In this document: positions 1 to 4,003 of the stretch, one piece after another
Position numbering within the stretch: position 1 is the stretch's first letter
Layout: the number at the start of each line of letters is the position of its first letter
Notes under the pieces: generated by a model
What the model saw: the letters and a program-made list of their open reading frames with translations, nothing else
What the model was told of the DNA's origin: nothing
Databases searched by the model: none
DNA from: Candidatus Cloacimonadota bacterium
GTDB lineage: Bacteria > Cloacimonadota > Cloacimonadia > Cloacimonadales > TCS61
Assembly (NCBI GenBank): GCA_011372345.1
Contig: DRTC01000263.1
Location: 1 to 5,299, forward strand
Direction: 5' to 3'
DNA: 5,299 nucleotides
Made by a program: the position numbers and the translations under genes

Positions 1-1
1 T

Positions 2-154
2 CATTTTGTTTGCAGCAATTGCCGTAAAGTTCAGTGTTTGGATTACTGCAATTTTGAGGTTATCAAAAAAACAGTTCAGGAACAGTTAGATGCTCAAGTT
101 GATGAACATTCTTTACATATTGAAGGATTATGTTCTGACTGTCAAAGAAGGTAG
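2..154 (+). CDS. Fur-family metalloregulator (Zur-like), C-terminal fragment
   Basis: This is the last 50 codons of a gene whose start lies left of the window; the frame is open from base 2 to TAG at 152-154. The peptide begins HFVCSNC and ends HIEGLCSDCQRR. A first CxxC (residues 4 and 7 of the fragment) and a final CxxC (44 and 47) are the paired structural-zinc motif of the Fur/Zur/PerR family C-terminal dimerisation domain, and the HFVC and H-x-I-x-G-x-C contexts also fit. The N-terminal winged helix is not in view. There are two further cysteines, 12 and 16. Only 8 bases separate its stop from znuA, so it probably shares a transcript with the zinc transporter genes. That context makes a zinc-responsive Zur the likeliest subtype, but the fragment alone cannot separate Zur from Fur or PerR. 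Function in known members: a metal-loaded dimer that represses uptake genes. Confidence 0.85.
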   Translation, partial: HFVCSNCRKVQCLDYCNFEVIKKTVQEQLDAQVDEHSLHIEGLCSDCQRR

Positions 155-162
155 AGGAGAAT

Positions 163-1092
163 ATGAAATTTTTTTTTATTGGTTTTTTAATTATAACTTT
201 GTTTGTTTTTTCTGCTTGCAGTAAAGCGGTTGAGAAGAAAGAGAAAGAGAGAATTTTCGTCAGTATTCTCCCGCAGAAATATTTTGTGGAGCGCATTGCC
301 GAAGATAATTTCGATGTTCAGGTTATGGTTCAACCCGGTCACAATCCGGCAACTTATGAACCGACTCCTCAACAAATGGTCGAGTTAACTCAAACAAAAA
401 TATATTTCAGCATCGGAGTTCCGTTTGAAGAAAGCTGGTTACAGAAAATTCAGGAAACAAATCAGGGAATGAAGATCATCGATACCAGAAAGGGGATTGA
501 GCTTTTAGAAATGGTTTCCTCAAGAGACCTATTGATCAGGATCGGAGTTGAGAAAAAAATTATGGAACATAAAAAAGCGACCGAAATTATTCCTGAAAAA
601 GATCCTCATATCTGGTTAAGTCCGTTATTAGTAAAAATCCAGGCAGAAAATATTTTCAATGAACTGGTAATCTCAGATCCGGGAAACAAGGATTTCTATC
701 ATCAAAATTTAAAAAACTTCCAAAAGGACTTAGATAAAATCCATAATGAAACCGAAGATATTTTCAGTAAGATCGGAAAAAAAGAATTTCTGGTTTTTCA
801 TCCTGCCTGGGGATATTTTGCCGACGAATTCGGGCTTACACAAATTCCGATAGAAATACAGGGAAAAACTCCCAATCCAAAAGAATTATCTGCACTTTTA
901 AGTTTTGCTAATTACAAAAACATAAAAGTGATCTTTGTCCAGCAACAATTCAGTTCCAGAGAAGCGGAAGTTGTGGCGGAAGCGATCAAAGGAAAGGTGA
1001 TCAAGATCGATCCCTTAGCGGAAAATTATCTGGAAAATTTACGAGTTATATCTCGTAGTCTCGCAGAAGGTTTGGCTTATGATGTGGATTAG
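163..1092 (+). CDS. znuA: Zinc ABC transporter substrate-binding lipoprotein (ZnuA/TroA family)
   Basis: This 309-residue protein captures Zn2+ outside the cytoplasmic membrane and hands it to the ZnuB permease. Residues 1-18 are a hydrophobic signal sequence ending in a lipobox (VFSA before Cys19), so it should be a lipid-anchored lipoprotein. The rest is a cluster A-I metal-binding protein fold. Likely metal ligands, placed by family motifs, are H60 (PGHNPATYEPTP), H149 (DPHIWLSP), H213 (FHPAWGYFADEFG) and D283 (IDPLAENY). A histidine at the third position, where manganese-type proteins have Glu, favours zinc. The His-rich loop seen in many ZnuA proteins is reduced here to a short Lys/Glu-rich stretch with one His (H136). 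The start is supported by AGGAGA at 155-160 and by the signal peptide. Length is normal for the family. It lies directly behind the Fur-type gene and ahead of znuC. Metal specificity is inferred. Confidence 0.93.
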   Translation: MKFFFIGFLIITLFVFSACSKAVEKKEKERIFVSILPQKYFVERIAEDNFDVQVMVQPGHNPATYEPTPQQMVELTQTKIYFSIGVPFEESWLQKIQETNQGMKIIDTRKGIELLEMVSSRDLLIRIGVEKKIMEHKKATEIIPEKDPHIWLSPLLVKIQAENIFNELVISDPGNKDFYHQNLKNFQKDLDKIHNETEDIFSKIGKKEFLVFHPAWGYFADEFGLTQIPIEIQGKTPNPKELSALLSFANYKNIKVIFVQQQFSSREAEVVAEAIKGKVIKIDPLAENYLENLRVISRSLAEGLAYDVD

Positions 1093-1095
1093 TAG

Positions 1096-1155
1096 CCAAC
1101 AACTTCAGTTGTGGGAATCAATGTACCATAAACAAAATTAACCGTTATAACGGTT
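1096..1155 (+). repeat. Solo REP-like double palindrome related to the ends of the downstream transposase element
   Basis: Just behind the znuA stop is a hairpin with arms ACAAC (1099-1103) and GTTGT (1108-1112) and loop TTCA, extended past an A-G mismatch by CC/GG. After 24 bases comes the perfect 16-bp palindrome AACCGTTATAACGGTT at 1140-1155. The end of the transposase element at 2071-2145 has the same order: a TTCA-loop hairpin, then AACCGTT-TT-AACGGTT. The two share the 9-mer CTTCAGTTG (1103-1111 and 2088-2096), at a similar distance from the palindrome (37 versus 40 bases, start to start). I infer a diverged, non-autonomous single end of that family. It could also act as a weak structured RNA between znuA and znuC. 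Confidence 0.6.
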
Positions 1156-1208
1156 TCGAGTCGTCGTTAATCGTCAAATACTGTTTGACGCTTTCCTTAC
1201 AACTCGAA
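1155..1208 (+). promoter_or_regulatory. Nested stem-loop in the znuC leader, touching its ribosome binding site
   Basis: An outer stem pairs TTCGAGT (1155-1161) with ACTCGAA (1202-1208). Inside it, CGTCAAA (1172-1178) pairs with TTTGACG (1184-1190) around a 5-base loop. The only Shine-Dalgarno-like sequence for znuC is GAAGG at 1206-1210, so the right arm of the outer stem covers part of it. This might tune znuC translation relative to znuA, or it might only be more repeat debris, since it abuts the palindrome ending at 1155. The pairing is seen directly; the regulatory role is inferred. Confidence 0.35.
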
Positions 1209-1221
1209 GGTTGAAAATACA

Positions 1222-1953
1222 ATGATCAATGCTGTCGAATTCAAAGATGTTTCCTTTTCTTATAGGAAGCAACCTATTTTAAGTAATATCGACTTAATCA
1301 TCGAGAAAAAAGATTTTATGGCAATTTTAGGACCGAATGGCGGTGGTAAAACGACTCTCCTGAAATTAATACTCGGTCTATTGAAACCTGACAAAGGAAC
1401 TATTTCCATTCTCGGAATGAATCCAATTCCAGCCCGTCAAAAGATCGGCTATCTTCCTCAAGCAGGTGAATTTGATAAAAATTTCCCGGTAAATGTCATC
1501 GAAGTTGTGATGATGAGTGATTTGAAGTTAAATTCTGTTTTTCCTAAATATAAAAAACAGACAAAGCAAAAAGCTCTGGAAATGTTGGAATCAGTGCGCA
1601 TCAAAGATTTAGCAGAAAAGAATTTCGGTGAACTTTCCGGCGGACAGAAACAACGCACCTTGATCGCCAGAGCCTTGATGACCGATCCTGAAATTCTGCT
1701 GCTCGATGAACCAACTGCCAGCGTTGATATCACGATCGAAAAAGATATTTATGAAACTTTGAAAATTATTAATGAGACTAAAACGATAGTGATGGTTTCG
1801 CATGATATTGGATTTGTTTCCTCTTATGTGAATAAAGTTACCTGTTTGAATGTCTGTTCCTGTACGCACCGGATCGATGAGATCAAGGGAAGTTCCATTA
1901 TGGATGTTTATAATGGTTCGATCATGACGCTGGAGCATGAGTGTAAGTTGTAA
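1222..1953 (+). CDS. znuC: Zinc ABC transporter ATP-binding protein
   Basis: This 243-residue ATPase subunit hydrolyses ATP on the cytoplasmic face to drive metal import through ZnuB. All ABC motifs are intact and in order: Walker A GPNGGGKTT at 37-45, Q-loop Gln80 (YLPQ), signature LSGGQ at 138-142, Walker B ILLLDEP at 158-164, and the switch His194 in VSHD. Length is normal for ZnuC/MntB-type ATPases. The C-terminal tail is unusually Cys/His-rich (C208, C212, C214, H216, then H239 and C241). The start at 1222 gives the usual N-terminus (MINAVEFKDVSFSY), but its Shine-Dalgarno is weak and distant: GAAGG at 1206-1210, 11 bases upstream and partly inside a stem. It lies 129 bases behind znuA and 836 bases ahead of znuB. 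The family is certain; zinc rather than manganese as substrate rests on the neighbouring ZnuA and Fur-type genes. Confidence 0.93.
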   Translation: MINAVEFKDVSFSYRKQPILSNIDLIIEKKDFMAILGPNGGGKTTLLKLILGLLKPDKGTISILGMNPIPARQKIGYLPQAGEFDKNFPVNVIEVVMMSDLKLNSVFPKYKKQTKQKALEMLESVRIKDLAEKNFGELSGGQKQRTLIARALMTDPEILLLDEPTASVDITIEKDIYETLKIINETKTIVMVSHDIGFVSSYVNKVTCLNVCSCTHRIDEIKGSSIMDVYNGSIMTLEHECKL

Positions 1954-1956
1954 ACC

Positions 1957-2064
1957 TGTCATTCCGAGAAGTCCTTATAATGGCATCTTACGAGGAATAT
2001 TGGTAGAACATGTTAAAGCCAATATCCTTCATAAAATCAACAAGGAGAGATTGTTGGGATGACA
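1957..2064. repeat. Palindromic MITE-like element with TGTCATTCC/GGGATGACA ends
   Basis: The ends TGTCATTCC (1957-1965) and GGGATGACA (2056-2064) are inverted repeats with one G-T pairing. Inside, GAGG-A-ATATTGG (from 1993) pairs with CCAATATCCTTC (2019-2030) through 7 pairs, one bulged A and a few more pairs. The 108-bp unit has no ORF. Ends of the GTCATTCCGAG...GGAATGAC kind are familiar from dispersed palindromic repeats in many bacterial genomes, so I infer a small non-autonomous mobile repeat. It begins 4 bases after the znuC stop and ends 7 bases before the transposase element. An RNA hairpin acting as a leaky transcription barrier is possible, but there is no T-tract of a classical terminator. 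Confidence 0.55.
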
Positions 2065-2070
2065 AAAGTT

Positions 2071-2145
2071 AGTAATTAACCACCAATCTTCAGTTGGTGG
2101 TTTTAAAATGAAGTAATATAGAAGGAAAACCGTTTTAACGGTTTT
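2071..2145 (+). repeat. Left end of the transposase element (hairpin plus palindrome)
   Basis: The outer hairpin pairs AACCACCAA (2078-2086) with TTGGTGGTT (2094-2102). A bulged T (2087) lets C2088 pair with G2093 and leaves the tetraloop TTCA (2089-2092). The inner palindrome has arms AAAACCGTT (2126-2134) and AACGGTTTT (2137-2145) around TT. Such subterminal hairpins are what Y1 transposases recognise in single-stranded DNA. Confidence 0.7.
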
Positions 2146-2161
2146 AGAAAGGGAGAACAGA

Positions 2162-2653
2162 ATGCCCAAACACTCACTAAAAATCTGCTGGTTTCATATC
2201 ATCTGGTCAACGAAAAACAGAATTCCTTTCTTTCAAGATAAAAAGAAATGTGTTCAAGTTACAAAAATTATTAAAAACATCTGTCTTGAAAACAATATAT
2301 ATTTCAAGATTGGTCATATAAATCCTGAACATATCCATATTTTAGTAGATCTTCCTGTTGATTTGACTATTAAGAGAATGATGCAGTTGATCAAGGGAAT
2401 TTCTTCACATACTATCAATGAATCTTTGATGTTTAAACAGAAATTCTCATGGGCGCGAGGGTATGCCGCTTTTTCTGTATCTGAAAGTCAATTGGATAAA
2501 GTTATCCACTATATAAAAAATCAAGATGAACATCATAGAAGGATGAGTTTCCGGGAAGAATGGGAATTGTTTTGTCGTAAATACTTGGAAACCGTTAAAA
2601 CGGTTAAAGTTGCAACCTCCAGCAAAATCCCACCAGATGAATCTGGTGGTTAA
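2162..2653 (+). CDS. Y1 HUH transposase, IS200/RAYT family (Y1_Tnp domain)
   Basis: This 163-residue protein is a single-strand DNA transposase that cuts hairpin-flanked ends through a covalent phosphotyrosine. It has the metal-binding HUH motif H57-I58-H59 in EHIHILVDLP, and the catalytic tyrosine Y117 with Gln four residues on (HYIKNQ, Q121). Other family hallmarks are the N-terminal FHIIWSTKNRIPFF, WARGYAAFSVSES around residues 97-108, and EHHRRMSFREEW (123-134). All expected active-site residues are present, so it could be active. Start: GGGAG at 2151-2155, 6 bases upstream. The conserved domain ends near residue 141; the last ~22 residues are encoded by the element's right-end repeat and are probably not functional core. 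It is co-directional with the znu genes and likely read from their transcript. There is no TnpB or IscB partner, so it is a single-gene element. Confidence 0.9.
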   Translation: MPKHSLKICWFHIIWSTKNRIPFFQDKKKCVQVTKIIKNICLENNIYFKIGHINPEHIHILVDLPVDLTIKRMMQLIKGISSHTINESLMFKQKFSWARGYAAFSVSESQLDKVIHYIKNQDEHHRRMSFREEWELFCRKYLETVKTVKVATSSKIPPDESGG

Positions 2654-2658
2654 TGACT
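2590..2658 (-). repeat. Right end of the transposase element (inverted copy of the left end)
   Basis: On the + strand the palindrome AACCGTTAAAACGGTT (2590-2605) comes first. The hairpin follows: CCACCAGA (2630-2637), loop TGAA, TCTGGTGG (2642-2649). Read on the minus strand this is a hairpin with a TTCA loop and then AACCGTT-TT-AACGGTT, the same order as the left end. From the ATTAACC boundary to the far end of the inner palindrome it spans 65 bases, against 69 on the left. The stretch between the two palindromes has diverged. The transposase reading frame runs through the whole repeat and stops at 2651-2653, just outside the hairpin. Confidence 0.7.
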
Positions 2659-2678
2659 TCCTGTCATCTAATGCTTCT

Positions 2679-2752
2679 GTTATCGTGAGTTTATCGAAGT
2701 GTGAGAGGACAAGGTTAAAAAGGACTCCATGTTTTGACAGGCTCAACATGAC
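2679..2752. repeat. Degenerate inverted pair of the VMLSLSKHG-type REP repeat
   Basis: The minus strand of 2725-2752 reads GTCATGTTGAGCCTGTCA and onwards, translating as V-M-L-S-L-S-K-H-G. This is the signature of a very common intergenic repeat (consensus close to GTCATGCTGAGCTTGTCGAA). The plus strand at 2679-2705 (GTGAGTTTATCGAAGTGTGAG and bases before it) is a weaker copy in the opposite orientation. Together they form an imperfect hairpin-like pair just upstream of znuB. The assignment rests on memory of the consensus, and the left half is well diverged. Confidence 0.5.
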
Positions 2753-2789
2753 AAGAGAATTTAATATCAAAGGAAAATCAGGATAAGTT

Positions 2790-3605
2790 ATGCAAGATTT
2801 TTTCACAGCATTATTCCAGCACACATTTCTGCAGAATGCAGTACTGGGAGGAATTCTATCCAGTATTGTCTGCGGGATCATGGGAACATTCGTAGTCATA
2901 AAGAGGATAGTTTTTATCAGCGGCGGTATTGCTCATGCCATTCTGGGAGGAGTCGGGATCGCTTATTATCTCGGCATCGAACCGATCATCGGAGCATTTG
3001 TTTTTGCGATTCTTGCTGCTGTTATTATCGGACTGGTAAAACTGAAAGCAAAACAGCAGGAAGATACGGTTATCGGAGCTTTATGGGCGATTGGAATGGC
3101 TCTCGGCGTAATTTTCATATACCTGACTCCCGGTTACAATGTCGATCTGCTGACCTATCTTTTCGGAAATATTCTACTGGTTTCCCAAACAGATATCTGG
3201 ATCTTGATCGTCTTGAATGTCTTTATCATCGGAACAGTTATTATCTTTTATCGTCAATTCCTGGCGATCACATTTGACGAAGAATTCTCCCGTCTGCGGG
3301 GATTACCTGTTGATTTCCTTTATATTCTGCTTTTGATCCTGATCGCACTGACCATTGTTGTTTTGATCCAGATCGTGGGACTCATCCTCGTGATCGCTCT
3401 CCTGACCTTACCTGCTGCCATTTCTTTTCTTTACTGGAAGACTCCTGCTTCTATGATGTTGATGGCGGTTATACTGGGACTGATCTTCACTTTTATTGGC
3501 ATTTATCTTTCGTTTGAGATGAACCTGCCCTCCGGAGCCACTATTATTCTCATTTCCGGTTTAATGTACTTGATAGCAATGAATGTGAAGAGAATAAACT
3601 TCTGA
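2790..3605 (+). CDS. znuB: Zinc ABC transporter permease (ABC-3 family)
   Basis: This 271-residue polytopic inner-membrane protein forms the metal channel and docks onto ZnuC. Its hydrophobic stretches suit the 7-9 helices of the family, for example near residues 18-36, 43-61, 64-83, 94-112, 135-153, 177-207, 220-241 and 248-264. Family marks are the segment SGGIAHAILGGVGIAYYLG at 44-62 and the cytoplasmic loop FDEEFSRLRGLPVDF at 162-176, the expected ATPase-contact region. AGGA at 2780-2783, 6 bases upstream, supports the start. Length is normal and no frameshift is seen. In related operons this gene usually follows znuC closely; here a MITE-like repeat, a transposase element and a REP pair lie between. 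It therefore either depends on read-through across these or uses a promoter not recognised here. No clear terminator follows. Confidence 0.92.
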   Translation: MQDFFTALFQHTFLQNAVLGGILSSIVCGIMGTFVVIKRIVFISGGIAHAILGGVGIAYYLGIEPIIGAFVFAILAAVIIGLVKLKAKQQEDTVIGALWAIGMALGVIFIYLTPGYNVDLLTYLFGNILLVSQTDIWILIVLNVFIIGTVIIFYRQFLAITFDEEFSRLRGLPVDFLYILLLILIALTIVVLIQIVGLILVIALLTLPAAISFLYWKTPASMMLMAVILGLIFTFIGIYLSFEMNLPSGATIILISGLMYLIAMNVKRINF

Positions 3606-3739
3606 TTGTCACCAACACACCCAGAACATTAAGAAAGTCAGTATCTATACGAACGATTAAATTCGATTGCTTGACATATAAATGTCGAAACTAAACTTCT
3701 TCGAGATTTCACGAAAGGAGATTTTCAGGGGGATTTCTT

Positions 3740-3847
3740 ATGAGTAAGAAAATAAAACGAGATTATAGAAGAATAGTCGATGAAATTAATTTAATAGATG
3801 AGCGCATGATAAATGTTATCATATCTTCAATCTTTTCTTCAAAATAA
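3740..3847 (+). CDS. Possible 35-residue peptide, unknown function
   Basis: An ATG at 3740 is preceded by AGGGGG (3727-3732) at a good distance of 7 bases, and the frame closes with TAA at 3845-3847. The peptide starts MSKKIKRDYRRIVDEINLID: the first half is highly charged, and the second half is hydrophobic with Ser (VIISSIFSS). I do not recognise it. It could be a real small protein, a leader peptide, or the remnant of a longer gene. The AT-rich context and short length also make a chance ORF quite possible. The supporting points are the ribosome binding site and its position in an otherwise empty spacer. Confidence 0.3.
   Translation: MSKKIKRDYRRIVDEINLIDERMINVIISSIFSSK
3806..3822. promoter_or_regulatory. 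Fur-box-like palindrome
   Basis: ATGATAA (3806-3812), ATG, TTATCAT (3816-3822) is a perfect 7-3-7 inverted repeat. Read as a 7-1-7 site (TGATAAA-T-GTTATCA, 3807-3821), it matches the classical Fur consensus TGATAAT-N-ATTATCA at 12 of 14 arm positions. It lies inside the doubtful small ORF and about 180 bases upstream of the kinase gene, not in front of the znu genes, so its target is unclear. In AT-rich DNA such a palindrome can arise by chance. Confidence 0.3.
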
Positions 3848-3899
3848 TAAAAAATTTCTCTAATTCCATAAATATTTCAAGTTTCAGAAAGAGATTGGA

Positions 3900-3928
3900 T
3901 TAATACCCAGAAATTTGGTTATTATAAT
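3900..3928 (+). promoter_or_regulatory. Candidate sigma70-type promoter for the butyrate kinase gene
   Basis: A perfect -10 hexamer TATAAT (3923-3928) is preceded, at 17 bases, by TTAATA (3900-3905), which matches 4 of 6 positions of the -35 consensus TTGACA. Transcription would start near 3935 and give a leader of about 70 bases before the ATG at 4004. In such AT-rich DNA a chance match is quite possible. Confidence 0.35.
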
Positions 3929-4003
3929 TTGGATTTAAAAAACATTTGACTATATATTTGTTTCAAAAAAAAAGAGCAAAAAGAAATTAGAAGGAGTCTA
4001 AAT

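Larger units (their letters stand above)
2071..2658 (+). mobile_element. IS200/RAYT-type element with inverted double-palindrome ends
   Basis: This 588-bp unit is bounded by AGTAATTAACCACCA (2071-2085) and its inverted copy at 2644-2658, with 14 of 15 positions matching. Each end carries a TTCA-loop hairpin followed inwards by AACCGTT-NN-AACGGTT, at 2128-2143 on the left and 2590-2605 on the right. The two inner palindromes are exact reverse complements of each other (TT versus AA spacer). Between the ends is one gene for a Y1 HUH transposase. REP-associated tyrosine transposases (RAYTs) are known to be flanked by REP palindromes in inverted orientation, whereas classical IS200/IS605 ends are asymmetric, so the layout favours a RAYT-like element. 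It sits between znuC and znuB in operon orientation. No obvious target duplication is visible, as expected for Y1 enzymes. Confidence 0.75.
3606..4003. other. 398-base spacer between znuB and the butyrate kinase gene
   Basis: No convincing long gene lies here on either strand. It holds a TTGACA box (3671-3676) overlapping an inverted repeat GACAT-ATAA-ATGTC (3672-3685), with only a poor -10 match (TAAACT at 3692-3697, spacing 15). It also holds a doubtful 35-codon ORF, a palindrome at 3806-3822, an AT-rich stretch, and a candidate promoter for the kinase gene. I see no hairpin with a T-tract that would clearly end znu transcription. Confidence 0.6.

Noticed and set aside
1140..1155. AACCGTTATAACGGTT as a Zur operator
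   Set aside because: It has a GTTATAAC core faintly like enterobacterial Zur sites, but the same AACCGTT-NN-AACGGTT palindrome occurs twice in the transposase element, and it lies inside the operon, so a repeat origin is the better explanation.
1609..1962. 117-codon minus-strand frame opposite znuC
   Set aside because: It is antisense to the intact Walker B and signature region of znuC and shows no recognisable domain.
1955..2667. CCTGTCAT repeated at 1955-1962 and 2660-2667 as a target-site duplication around the transposase element
   Set aside because: The left copy is at the far side of the MITE-like repeat, not beside the element, and Y1 transposases do not make target duplications; an 8-base match is likely chance or shared repeat sequence.
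2447..2899. 150-codon minus-strand frame
   Set aside because: It overlaps the transposase gene, its terminal repeat, the VMLSLSKHG repeat and the start of znuB; its content is explained entirely by repeats and antisense of real genes.
3671..3697. TTGACA with TAAACT as a promoter
   Set aside because: The -35 is perfect but the spacing is 15 and the -10 matches only 4 of 6, so it is mentioned in the spacer description only.
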